Origin: Bythopirellula sp041737835
GTDB taxonomy: Bacteria > Planctomycetota > Planctomycetia > Pirellulales > Lacipirellulaceae
Direction: 5' to 3' (one strand)
DNA: 64,000 nt
Assembly (NCBI GenBank): GCA_041737835.1
Contig: JBGSQY010000072.1
Numbering within the stretch: position 1 is the stretch's first letter; each line of letters begins with the position of its first letter. Under the pieces are notes generated by a model. That model was not told the DNA's origin. It saw nothing but the letters and a program-made list of their open reading frames with translations, and searched no databases. The position numbers and the translations under genes were made by a program. Positions 35,201-43,836 of this stretch are shown one piece after another.

Positions 35201-35804
35201 TGATGCCCGTCGCCATTCCAAGAAGTATGGCCGTTTTCAAACGGAAGGTATTAATTTCCAATGCATTTGTAGCTTGAGCCAACTGAATCTGAGCGTTATC
35301 TGAAATCCGTCGGATTAAATTCCGAATCTCATCCATCAAAATCTTGCCTTTGTTCTGAACAGCAAGACGTTCCTGACTCAGTGGAATGCCCCGACGCGCG
35401 GAAACTACCTGTGAAAGATGTTCCAGTTTTCTTTCAACGAGATCTCGTAAGTCGTGAATGAGATCCTGCTGCGCTATATTTCCTCTGCAGTGCTGCGCTA
35501 AAATCTCCAACGTTTGATCTGCTCTTTTACACGCTGACTCATAAGGCTCTAGGTATCCAACGTCGCCAGTGATCACGAAGCCACGTTGCCCGGTCTCGGC
35601 ATCCGTGAGTGTTAAGAGTACGCTATCCACCGCATGCAATTGCTGATAGGCCTGATCCACAACCATGTCGCTGCGTATTAATTGCCGAGCGCTCTGCAAA
35701 GAGACAATCGCGTTGGCGACAAGAAACACGCCTGCAATGCCGCTTCCAATCCAAGCTATTTGTCGTGAGTTCGTAATTGCTGGACTCCTTCTTAGCCTGC
35801 CCAT
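32277..35804 (-). CDS. Hybrid sensor histidine kinase: CHASE3-PAS-PAS-HisKA-HATPase-REC-REC-Hpt
   Basis: 1175 residues. Two membrane spans (IAWIGSGIAGVFLVANAIV, and TAILLGMATGIILVIGTAYA) flank a periplasmic CHASE3 domain (TLTDAETGQRGFVITGD). Then come two PAS domains (AILDETGMIIATNRAWRNYA; ALAEAMPQMVWSTLPCGTVD), a HisKA box (FLANMSHEIRTPMNGVLGM) and an HATPase with GNAIKFTDSGEV, DTGIGIA and KYGGTGLGLSIS. Two receivers follow (VLIVDDNATNLRV, LVLVDAVMPEMDGF; ILLAEDNPVNQLVAVG, LVLMDVQMPVLDGLE). A C-terminal Hpt domain has ERGTHALKGAMLNIGAE. All phospho-relay residues are in place. The likely downstream target is the REC-GGDEF protein encoded by the overlapping next gene. CHASE3 ligand unknown. 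Confidence 0.95.
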   Translation of the reverse strand: MGRLRRSPAITNSRQIAWIGSGIAGVFLVANAIVSLQSARQLIRSDMVVDQAYQQLHAVDSVLLTLTDAETGQRGFVITGDVGYLEPYESACKRADQTLEILAQHCRGNIAQQDLIHDLRDLVERKLEHLSQVVSARRGIPLSQERLAVQNKGKILMDEIRNLIRRISDNAQIQLAQATNALEINTFRLKTAILLGMATGIILVIGTAYAMERHHRTRSLAEAALFESNRLSQSTLDALRSHIAILDETGMIIATNRAWRNYAEANGAGPALLSNVNYLEVCDRSAKLGSSDAATVAARIRAILDGRESEFEFEYPCKSKTESRWFQIRVSRFTGPGNIRLVVSHENITAIKVSQQETARAFASLRESHQALKASEQQYRALAEAMPQMVWSTLPCGTVDYFNQRWIEYTDCDTNPDLVDGWLEILHPDDREKAKQCWHAALKTGDLYSVEYRVRRASDGSYRWHLARGVPMRGPDGRITKWYGTTTDIDDQRRMNEELEAAKDAADAANRAKSEFLANMSHEIRTPMNGVLGMTELLLDTELSDEQRESLKLVKLSAESLMTIINDILDYSKIEAGHMELDPVEFELPDLLQDTLKPLAHRAHCKGLEVTCDISADVPRYVVGDPNRLRQVIINLVGNAIKFTDSGEVILQASMVSQSEEDCEIAFAVIDTGIGIAREKQIAIFDPFEQADTSTTRKYGGTGLGLSISSKLVALMGGKLAVSSKIGLGSKFFFQARFAQARLLKSPALDADLTKLAGIAVLIVDDNATNLRVLDEMLRQCRAVPRTATSGPEALEEFNRKLAAGEPYQLVLVDAVMPEMDGFTLVEQLCLNSSTTPPAIMMLTSADRQGDAARCRALGIASYLIKPIKAADLYHAISNCMDGRTSFGNIPTTTKVNAQDSLTKLEITPTFKILLAEDNPVNQLVAVGILENHGHQVTVANDGNEAISAYLSDYFDLVLMDVQMPVLDGLEATVKIRDLEITIGKHTPIIAMTSHAYKGDQQRCFDAGMDAYLSKPIVIPELLETIGRLAGSSQPVSQLQNQAKSKGDADSEIREPISDQLSTVDFEGLYLRVEHDLQLLDELIELFLETSPQMFLEIEAAVARRDRQAIERGTHALKGAMLNIGAESAAGVADLLEQGSREESFEQLNDSLVCLKSEMDRLVNALSSHQVSKQQ

Positions 35805-36514
35805 TTCTGAACAACGCCGTGGTTGAGCTGGCGTTGTAAGATCGAGTAAAGACTAGGCTAGCTTCCGAAGACCGCAAAACTCTTGAGGAGAACACCTCAT
35901 GTTCTGGCATTGCTGAAGAGAGAAATTCAGAGCAAGGTAAATACCGCGCCAAAAGATCAGTGTCAAAAATTATCGAGAGAACTAGCACTTTTCTTATTCA
36001 TGATGAATCTCGCCGCGATCTTGATCACTGCCGTTTCCATTTAAATCGAGAAAGCCCTTAAACGAGCGCCGCTTCAAGCTATGCAAGGACTCGCCTTCTC
36101 GAAAGATCCAAAAAATTGCCCGTGCCTTCAGGTCTTTGAAATCGAGGAATGTTGATTGCAGACACTTGCTTCCAGAAATAAATATTTCCATGGTCTAGGT
36201 CCGTTTAATACCTAGAGCCATCAGACATTTGCTTGTCCGGCCTCGACAGTAAAGTATCCCCAACTTGCCCTTTCACGATTTCTTAAATAAGTGTGCAAGT
36301 AGTTCAGGACGCTCCTCTTAGGGCCGTTTTTGGGGGGGCAAATCGCAGCCTTGAAGCAAAACAACCGCCCCGAACGAAAATTGGAAATCTCAAATGAGTG
36401 GGGCATAAACTGATTTCCCCACATCATGACTGCATTAGAATGGACTGCTACTCGCCCAATAGGATATTGCTCGTCAAGTTTTCCAATCCCATCATACGTA
36501 CGTTAAGAATTTCA
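35805..36514. other. Divergent intergenic region, no supported gene
   Basis: 710 bases between the hybrid kinase start and the next plus-strand gene. A 65-residue minus-strand frame at 35994-36191 (MEIFISGSKCLQSTF...) has no recognised domain and is not called. A GGGGGGG tract lies near 36331-36337. Promoters for both sides must be here. Confidence 0.4.
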
Positions 36515-39500
36515 ATGACAATTAACGCCAGAATTGATCAACGACAGGGAAGTTTTTCAACAATTAAGGTAGGTGGAGTCGCAGCCGCAATCGCGTTTCT
36601 GCTCGTTATAGTCATCGGAACCCTTTTCTTCTCTGGCAATCGGATGAGCTGGAATCCGAAGGTCGCGCAGTTACCGAGGTCGCACAATTTGAACCCGAAG
36701 GTTCCACGCCGGAGCCTGTGGTTGAAGAAGCACAACCAGACCTAGATTCGCAAGCCGCGGCACCCACAGCCGAGCCGACGAGTACCGCCGATGTGGCTCC
36801 ACCTAATGCTCAATCTACCGCAGTTGAGTTCCCTGAAGGGCCTAACTCCGTGGTTCAAACTCTTGTTGCCGAAGCCGGAACGCTGCCTGGAATGAATATT
36901 TATCGGTTCCCCTTTTCGGTAAAACACGCGGCATACGATGAGGGCACGGGGCATATGATGGCCCTAAAGCCGGAGGGGCATAAGGCGTTGATACTTAAAA
37001 TTGACGAGCGAGTCGAATTGGTATCTGAGATTGAGACTGTGCGCAAACCTTATCATGTCATTGCCAAGAAGTACCAAGGAAAATCTCTATTTATCGTCAG
37101 CGGCGAAGACACTAATCAAATCAAGATTCACGACGCGCGCGACGGGAAGCTTGTCGGAACGGTCGTAGCGCCGGGTCCCATCGTCTATCGAATGCAGACA
37201 AGTCGCAACGAGAACGATCCCTTTGTGTATTACACATGCCGACTCGAAAAAGACGGGCCCGAGCAGATCCGCCGTTTTCACATAGGTGAGTTGCGAGATG
37301 ACGGTCGCATCAAGCTTATTGGAAGTTCCTATGTCATCTCTGCTTACGGCGATCTCTTGTATGGCGCCCGAAATCCTACAAACTCACGATCAGCTGATTT
37401 TGACGCGTGGAGGATCCTCGAAGGCCCGCGATCGACGGCTTCGAAATCCAGTGGAATGGCGCCCATTGAGCTGGACTTACTCGACTACGGCGATAACGCC
37501 AGGATAGACGGACTTTCGGTCGACCCGCATCAATGCTATGGGAAATGCTTGAATCTTTCATTCGCACATTTGGAGATCGTGCAGGCTGCTAACCATTTGA
37601 ACACGAATTTTTTCTTTCCAGGCAAGCCTTGGGTATTTGCATTCGAGTATGTCTATGGCCCTGGACTCATCAAGAACGATTCGCTGGACGTGTCCTCAAC
37701 AAATGCTTTCGGCTCACTCGTGAAAGTACCCCTGCCCCGTGGTTTTTTGTCGGAACTCCCGAACGACGACCATTCAACGTACTATACATTTCTGCAACGT
37801 GATCCCACTTATCGCTTTCGTTTCTTTGCTGATGCTCAACGCGAGCGTATCGTGATGTCTGCCGAAGATCGGCTTATTACCCTGCCGCTTAGCGCATTGG
37901 ATCTTCCGGAGCAGCGCACGCTTGCGTTTGATTTGCACGTTCCCCAAGTTGTATTGCCGGGTTCGAGTGTTTCGGTACCTATGCAGGTGTATGACGATCA
38001 CCAATCAAAGACCAAACTCGTGACACACCCGCCCGGAATGGAACTCACAGAAGATCTGCTTACGTGGCAACCCCGAGAGGAGCACGTGGGCCGACACGAA
38101 GTGGTGATCGAGCGCTCGCATGGTGACGCGCTGCTGGTCAAGAAGTTTGCCATCGACGTCCGACGCGAATCGATCGAGACTCCTTTTGCCGCTCACAATG
38201 TGTCGTTGTCCAACGATGGTTCGATGGCCGTGGTTTGGGGCAACGTTCCCGACGATAAGGGTAGAAATCGAAACGAGCTTTTGACCGAACTGGCGGTTGT
38301 GGACTTGGCAAAACGCGAGGTGACGGCTCAACGAACGATCGAACAAGGCATTCAAGCGGCAGCCATCGAGGGCGAGAATGTTTATGTGATCACTCGGTCC
38401 AAGTCCTCAAATGGCGAGGCTGCACCGCTCGAGTTGCTGCAACTGCTGCCAAAGGATCTAACTCTTGTCAGCAGTACTGACGCTAGATCAAACGGTAGTT
38501 CGAATATTCCCCTTACCGTTGTGGGCGGTCGTTATTTGCTGGCGGGCAATAGTCGATTTGAGCTTCCAGGATTTCAAGAATTGCCGGTACCGGTGGCAAA
38601 TCAAGGTCAATCAGGGTCGCATGAGGATGGCCTAACCGACAGGGGTTGGGTCTGGGACGGCGTTCTCTGGGACGAAGAATTCCGTAAGCCACAATTGTTA
38701 CTCGGTCCGCCGTCGTTTGCCCAGCTAGGCGCTACTCCAGGCGTACAGTACCACGAGTCCCGCAAGTTATTTACCTGGGGACGTCAAGTTTCGAATCAGA
38801 GCGTGAACACTTTTTTGAATCGTCAAATTTTATCGGGGCGAGATCAGAGCGTCCTTGCCGTTTCGAACAATGCTCCAGTGGCTTTTTGTCTGTTAGGGCA
38901 AACTAGCAGAGATGGCAATTCTGAATCAACGATCACAGTTCATCGGCTTAAAGACGGTAAGCAAATTGGAGCCTACGTGCTTGCGAGAAGTTCGTTGCAG
39001 AACACTACTGCAGTAGCGATGCAACTGGCGGGCGACAAGGGCCTGGCGTGCGCCAATGGAAAGCTGTACGACTTTTCTGCGAAGGCATTAATTCCAAAAC
39101 CGCAAGCGGCTCCGTTCCGGATTGCGCCGTTGCAGTCAGAATTGCTGCTTAATCCAACGCGCGCAGTCGCAGTTGAATACAAAATATTGGATGGAACCCC
39201 GCCTTTTGACGCCACATTCACGATTGGCGGCGAACGGATCAATCTGCCCCCCGGGGGTAAGGTTATTGCGAAGTTTGGTGGTAGGGAGCTCTATGAGAAC
39301 GTCTTACGCAGCGTCGGGAACTCGACTTGGCCGCGTTTTGACGAAAAAACGGCTTCTGATCCGGAGCAACAAATGCTCGCGTACGTCGATGCGGTCACAC
39401 CTCAATTCAAGCAAATTGTCGGACGCAATCCACGGGGAGTTCCGATTGCGATTAACGCCCATGTCGAGGTCAAGGACAAGGAGCTTCTGTCGGCAGAGTT

Positions 39501-40599
39501 GCAGCACGTATTTCTCCTGGAATTATCAACTGTCGATGTGCTGAAAAAAATTGGCGGTGACCCACGAACTTCGTTGGCACGCTCGTCAACAAGAGATAAC
39601 CCCCGTGAAGATGCACCCGTCGACAAGGCCAAGCAAAGAGAATTGGATCTCGCCCTAGCGTTGGATTATTCCAACTCTTTTCGCAGAAACCATAGACATA
39701 AGGAACTTGATCCAAGCGAATACGAGGCAGCTTGGGCCAAGGCGGCGCAACCCCTGCAAGAACTGTTGGCTGCTGAGATCGCGGATTTTCGGAAATCAAG
39801 CCTGACACGAGTTCGCACCTGGACGGACCGCAAAGGACGTACGACGGAGGCTTCGCTCAAGAGTGCTTTTGCAGACGATGTCGTTCTATCTTTAAAGCGT
39901 GGTGGTGATGTGACAGTTCCGTTGGAGAGATTTTCCGACGCCGATCAGAAGTTCCTCCAAGAGAAAGGCGAAGATCCCTCAGGTGTCAGCTTGGCGGCAA
40001 TCCGAATGCGCATACTCCTTAGGGCCATTCATAAGCACGTGGGTCGCACGGGTGCCTTCCCCCCCGCCTATTTGGTAGATGAACAAGGAAAGCCCCAATT
40101 GAGTTGGCGCGTGCTGCTGCTGGAAGATCTGGGAGCGGGAGAGATACTCAGTTTGTTTCGCTTAAATGAGCCGTGGGACAGCAAGCATAACCGCAGATTG
40201 ATAAAGATGATGCCTGCAGTCTTTGGCGATTCTTCCAGCGAAGGAGCTCAGGGGGCCAGCGATTTGCTAGCTCTCACGTGCGATTCATCGTTGTTTGCCA
40301 AGGAGCGACCAATGGCGGCCAACCAGGTTAAGGAACCGCTTGACTCGGTCGTGCTGATCACAAAAGCAGATGCAAAACATGGAGTCGCTTGGACTCAACC
40401 GAAAGATTTACTCGTGCGAGTCACGAGCAGTCCTGCGCGGAAGCTTACACTCTTTGGCGATCGGCACTTGGTCGGCCTTGCCAATGGTGCCGTGCGGACC
40501 GTTCCCTCCGATGCCTCGTCAAATGAATGGTACGAGGCGATCGACGCTAGCGATGGGAAGACCCCTACTATCCAGTTCGGTAGCGTGTTCGACCGATGA
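36515..40599 (+). CDS. Very large membrane-anchored SHD1/DUF1559-type protein, frameshifted near N-terminus
   Basis: From 36718 an open frame of 1293 codons continues to 40599, but it starts inside an acidic linker. In another frame, an ATG at 36515 encodes a cytoplasmic start and one membrane span (VGGVAAAIAFLLVIVIGTLF). Shifting frame at about 36635-36645 joins this span to DELESEGRAVTEVAQFEPEG, giving the anchor-plus-linker layout also seen in the next gene; a single missing base explains it. Outside the membrane: a propeller-like beta region (~50-450), an Ig-like segment (PGSSVSVPMQVYDD), an SHD1 domain (~1025-1082: RVRTWTDRKGRTTEASL, VTVPLERFSDADQKFL) and a DUF1559-like end (AFPPAYLVDEQGKPQLSWRV; LNEPWDSKHNRRLI). 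The role is unknown; such proteins are planctomycete envelope proteins. Confidence 0.75.
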
Positions 40600-40639
40600 G
40601 CCGGGATAAAATTTCTAATTTTATAATGAGTTTCGTTTA

Positions 40640-42178
40640 ATGGCTAAGACAAATAGTTCGCGTGTCTGGGTGATCGCCATCGGAGCCGGTCTCGGATCTG
40701 CACTTGGTCTCCTTGTTTTGATCGCAGGTTCTTATTATCTCGAGCCTGCAACAAAGGCCCTTCCGCCATCGCCCAGTGAACTAGGAAGTTCCGAGAGTAC
40801 TCCAGCTGTGAAACATACAGAACCGGAGAGTTCACAGCAGATTACAGAGCCTACGGAGCAAGTCGCGGCGGCCCCCTCGCAGCAGGTTGCTGAACCTTCC
40901 TTGCCGACGGTCGACCCAGAACTGGTTGAATCGGTCGAAAAGAAGTTGAAAGTCATTTCACTTGCGCTACTCAATTACCACGACACGCATCGGGCTTTTC
41001 CGTCGCGTGCACCACGACGAGGCCAGAAACCAGTGCTACTGTCGTGGCGGGTCCAGATTCTGCCCTTTCTGGAGCAGAAACCTCTTTACGACATGTTCCA
41101 TCTCCAAGAGCCTTGGGACAGCCCCCACAATCGCGCATTACTCGACGCAATGCCTGAAGTCTTTCGCGTTTTCGAAGACGAAAAATACGTGACCCACTTC
41201 AAAGTATTTACTGGCGACGGGACGATGTTTCCGATGCAGTCAGCCTCATCGTTTGCGAGTTGTCGTGACGGCACGGCGAATACACTGTTGGCGGTTTATG
41301 CGGACAGCACGGTGCCTTGGACACAACCGGACGACATCGAGTTCGACAAAGAATTACCTAAGACCGATCTAGGCACTCTGAATGGTCTGTTTCGAGGAGT
41401 TTTGGTGGATGGATCGCCGCTGGTGCTGCCAGAAGGGGTTGCCGGTGATACTGTGTCGGCGCTGGTTACGCCGCGGGGAGGTGAGGTTGTCGATGGCCAT
41501 GGACTTTACCGCCGCTATTCGAGTGCTACCGCCAAAGGCGAGGCGAATGCCGATCGCAGGCACGAAACGATGTCGCGATTAAGAACGTTGGCGATGGCGA
41601 TGCACGACTATCAGGAAGCCCGCAAAGGCTTTCCACCTGCCTGGTCTGAGCAAGTGCCTGACAGCACGCATTCGGGACGCCCACCCGTGAGTTGGCGAGT
41701 TTTGTTATTGCCTTATCTCGAGCAAAAAAATCTCTTCTCCAAATACGACATGAAGAAGAAGTGGGACCATCCAGACAATCTTGCTTTGCTGGATGATATG
41801 CCATCGATTTATCGTCACGAAGATGATGCCGAGGGTCACACGACACGCATCCAAGTTTTCTCGAATCAGGGGGCAGTGTTCGAAATGGATCCTAATCCAA
41901 GGCCAGGGGTGAGTCGAAGAAACCGAGTCACCTATCAATCCCTACGGAACCGCGCCGGCCAAACTGTTCTTTTCGTGGAAGGAGGCTCCGAAATGGCAAC
42001 CCCTTGGACGAAGCCTACAGCTGTGGAAATGGACCTGGAAAATCCGTTAGCACAACTCGGCACGCTCGATCCGCGGGGGTTCGGCGCAGCGATGGTCGAT
42101 GGTTCGATTCAGTGGCTCACACCGGATCTCGAACCCGCGACTTTTCGTTCAATGGTTCTTCACAACGATGGCGAATAG
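40640..42178 (+). CDS. Membrane-anchored protein with two DUF1559-type domains
   Basis: 512 residues. One N-terminal span (VWVIAIGAGLGSALGLLVLI) is followed by a Pro/Ser/Glu/Gln linker, then two homologous domains. The first has LALLNYHDTHRAFPSRAPR, LLSWRVQILPFLEQKPLYDM, LQEPWDSPHNRALLDAMPEV and VLVDGSPLVLPEGV; the second has MAMHDYQEARKGFPPAWSEQ, VSWRVLLLPYLEQKNLFSKY, KWDHPDNLALLDDMPSIY and AAMVDGSIQWLTPDL. These are the periplasmic parts of planctomycete DUF1559 proteins, normally found as one copy behind a type IV pilin-like signal; here the pilin signal is replaced by a plain anchor. It lies 40 bases after the larger SHD1 protein, which ends in the same domain, so both were probably made by duplication and act together. 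Function unknown. Confidence 0.85.
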   Translation: MAKTNSSRVWVIAIGAGLGSALGLLVLIAGSYYLEPATKALPPSPSELGSSESTPAVKHTEPESSQQITEPTEQVAAAPSQQVAEPSLPTVDPELVESVEKKLKVISLALLNYHDTHRAFPSRAPRRGQKPVLLSWRVQILPFLEQKPLYDMFHLQEPWDSPHNRALLDAMPEVFRVFEDEKYVTHFKVFTGDGTMFPMQSASSFASCRDGTANTLLAVYADSTVPWTQPDDIEFDKELPKTDLGTLNGLFRGVLVDGSPLVLPEGVAGDTVSALVTPRGGEVVDGHGLYRRYSSATAKGEANADRRHETMSRLRTLAMAMHDYQEARKGFPPAWSEQVPDSTHSGRPPVSWRVLLLPYLEQKNLFSKYDMKKKWDHPDNLALLDDMPSIYRHEDDAEGHTTRIQVFSNQGAVFEMDPNPRPGVSRRNRVTYQSLRNRAGQTVLFVEGGSEMATPWTKPTAVEMDLENPLAQLGTLDPRGFGAAMVDGSIQWLTPDLEPATFRSMVLHNDGE

Positions 42179-42253
42179 CATTGTTCTGAGGTTACAAAGA
42201 TCGCGCCTAGTTTGATCTTGTTTCGATGATTAACGAAATTCTGTTTCGCAGTT

Positions 42254-42721
42254 TCATTCAAGGCTCTTCAAATCCAGCGTCATGAAAACACTGTTCGGAT
42301 CGAGTCGATAGTCGGCGAATGGCTCACACTCGATAAAGCCGTGCTTTCGATAAAGTGATCGCGCGGGTTTGAAATATTCCCACGAGCCTGTTTCCAGGCT
42401 GAGTCGAGTCATGCCTTTCTCGCGAGCCGCGGCGATGATGTGGCGGAGCAGGGCACTCCCCGCGCCAGTGCCACGCTTGGTAGTGACCACGTGCATCGAT
42501 TTCACCTCGCCATGATCCGGCGTGAGTGTTTTGAGGGCGCCAAAGCCAACGAGGAGTTCCTCGTCCCAGAGGGTCCAAAACTCGATCTCCGGCGACTGCA
42601 AGCCACTCATGTCCAAGGCATGAGCGCTGCCCGGCGCGGTTTGCTCCCTCGCACTTGAGAGATGGAAATGAAGGAGATCGATGACCTGCGGATCACTCAG
42701 GTCGCCCGGGTGGATATTCAT
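42254..42721 (-). CDS. GNAT-family N-acetyltransferase
   Basis: 155 residues from the ATG at 42721 (GGAG eight bases upstream). The longer frame to 42961 would overlap the rplU promoter and adds non-homologous residues. The acetyl-CoA site is HVVTTKRGTGAGSALLRHII with the R-G-T-G-A-G loop, preceded by the usual beta strands (FWTLWDEELLVGFGALKTL) and followed by the LSLETGSWEYFKPARSLYRK-HGF end. Transfers acetyl to an unknown amine. Transcribed alone, divergent from rplU and convergent with the DUF1559-type gene. Confidence 0.9.
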   Translation of the reverse strand: MNIHPGDLSDPQVIDLLHFHLSSAREQTAPGSAHALDMSGLQSPEIEFWTLWDEELLVGFGALKTLTPDHGEVKSMHVVTTKRGTGAGSALLRHIIAAAREKGMTRLSLETGSWEYFKPARSLYRKHGFIECEPFADYRLDPNSVFMTLDLKSLE

Positions 42722-42951
42722 AATTTTGCTCCGTGGTGCCAGTGTAGCGGCGAATACAGCAGGGAATGATGAAAACTCCAGGTGTTTTAACGAGAAAATG
42801 CACTTTAGGGCCGTCCAATTGCCCCCTCGACAGGGCGGGCGGGCTCCGGTAAATTGTGGAGTTTGGCGATTCATCTGGGCCCTTGCAGGGACTGCCGTTC
42901 CGCCAGCATTCATCGTTTTTGTTGCAATTCTTAAGTAGTGAGTTATTTGCC

Positions 42952-43266
42952 ATGTACGCAATCATCTTGGATGGTGGACGACAATTCAAAGTCGAAGAAG
43001 GTCAGGAACTTACCATCGACTTCCGTGATTTGCCGGCCGGTGAAAAGCTCACGTTCGATAAGGTGCTGGCGATCTCGACCGGCACGGGCGACTTGAAGTT
43101 GGGTGCCCCCACCGTGGCCGGCGCAAGCGTAGCCGCCGAAGTGATCGGCGCTGACAAGGGCGAAAAGTTGGTGGTGCAGAAATTCCGCCGCCGCAAGAAT
43201 TCACGCCGCAAGACGGGCCATCGCTCGGTGCTGACGCGGGTCAAGATCGGCAAGATCACGGGCTAG
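42952..43266 (+). CDS. rplU: 50S ribosomal protein bL21
   Basis: 104 residues: MYAIILDGGRQFKVEEGQEL at the start, VLAISTGTGDLKLGAPTVAG, and the basic C-terminus VVQKFRRRKNSRRKTGHRS with TRVKIGKITG. This is full-length bL21, which binds 23S rRNA in the large subunit. Start at 42952; an in-frame start at 42856 would add 32 unrelated residues. In most bacteria rpmA (bL27) follows directly; here the next genes are hicB and hicA, and no bL27 frame was found. Confidence 0.96.
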   Translation: MYAIILDGGRQFKVEEGQELTIDFRDLPAGEKLTFDKVLAISTGTGDLKLGAPTVAGASVAAEVIGADKGEKLVVQKFRRRKNSRRKTGHRSVLTRVKIGKITG

Positions 43267-43390
43267 GCTTTACCGACGCTCATAGATGGCCTGTGATGAT
43301 TCCTAAGTGGTCGATTCGATTGTTGACCGAGCAAGTTCTTGGTCGATAATCGAGAAAGTAGCCCCAAGGCGTTTTTCACATGGCTTTTTT

Positions 43391-43603
43391 ATGCAAAAGT
43401 TCACAGCCGTCATCGAACATTGCCCCGATACCCAACTTTATGTGGGTTACGTTCCTGGCTTTCCTGGCGCTCACTCTCAAGCACTGACTCTCGACGAATT
43501 GCACGCCAATTTAATCGAGGTGGTGGAGATGTTGTTGGAAGACGGGGCACCAACACTTGAATCTGAGTTTGTTGGTATTCAAACCTTGGAAGTGGGTGCG
43601 TAG
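43391..43603 (+). CDS. hicB: HicB-type antitoxin
   Basis: 70 residues from the ATG at 43391. It shows the HicB partial RNase-H-like fold: KFTAVIEHCPDTQLYVGYVP, GFPGAHSQALTLDELHANLI and EVVEMLLEDG, the last two being the Gly-x-Thr/Leu-x-E-x-x-x-N helix that marks the family. No C-terminal DNA-binding domain is present, as in the short HicB class. It should neutralise the HicA toxin encoded by the next gene, whose GTG start overlaps this stop by one base; the antitoxin-first order is common for hicBA of this type. Confidence 0.85.
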   Translation: MQKFTAVIEHCPDTQLYVGYVPGFPGAHSQALTLDELHANLIEVVEMLLEDGAPTLESEFVGIQTLEVGA

Positions 43604-43827
43604 TGTCGACCCTGCCAGTACTCAAGCCGCGCGAAGTTGTGGCCCGGCTAGAGTTTCTTGGGTTTGTGGAAGTGCGTCAAAGAGGTTCGCACAAACAATT
43701 TCGTCACTCCGATGGAAGATGTACGACGGTTCCATTCCATCAAGGTCAAGACATCTCGCCCATATTGGTGAGGAAGATTGCACGAGACATTGGAATCTCT
43801 GCCGAAGAACTTGTTGCGGCGAAGTGA
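43603..43827 (+). CDS. hicA: HicA-type mRNA interferase toxin
   Basis: 74 residues starting at GTG. The dsRBD-like HicA fold is clear: LKPREVVARLEFLGFVEVRQ, then RGSHKQFRHSDGR with the catalytic His in the Gly-Ser-His motif, VPFHQGQDISPILVRKIARD and a final helix ISAEELVA. It cleaves mRNA to stop growth when HicB is lost. Overlap with hicB ensures coupled translation. It sits between rplU and a methyltransferase gene, i.e. in a ribosome-related neighbourhood. Confidence 0.88.
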   Translation: MSTLPVLKPREVVARLEFLGFVEVRQRGSHKQFRHSDGRCTTVPFHQGQDISPILVRKIARDIGISAEELVAAK

Positions 43828-43836
43828 GGCAGGAAA

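Noticed and set aside
35994..36191. 65-codon minus-strand frame before the SHD1/DUF1559-type gene
   Set aside because: No recognised domain or ribosome site; not distinguishable from chance.
42722..42961. 80-residue N-terminal extension of the GNAT protein
   Set aside because: It runs into the rplU promoter region and has no GNAT similarity; the ATG at 42721 is preceded by GGAG.
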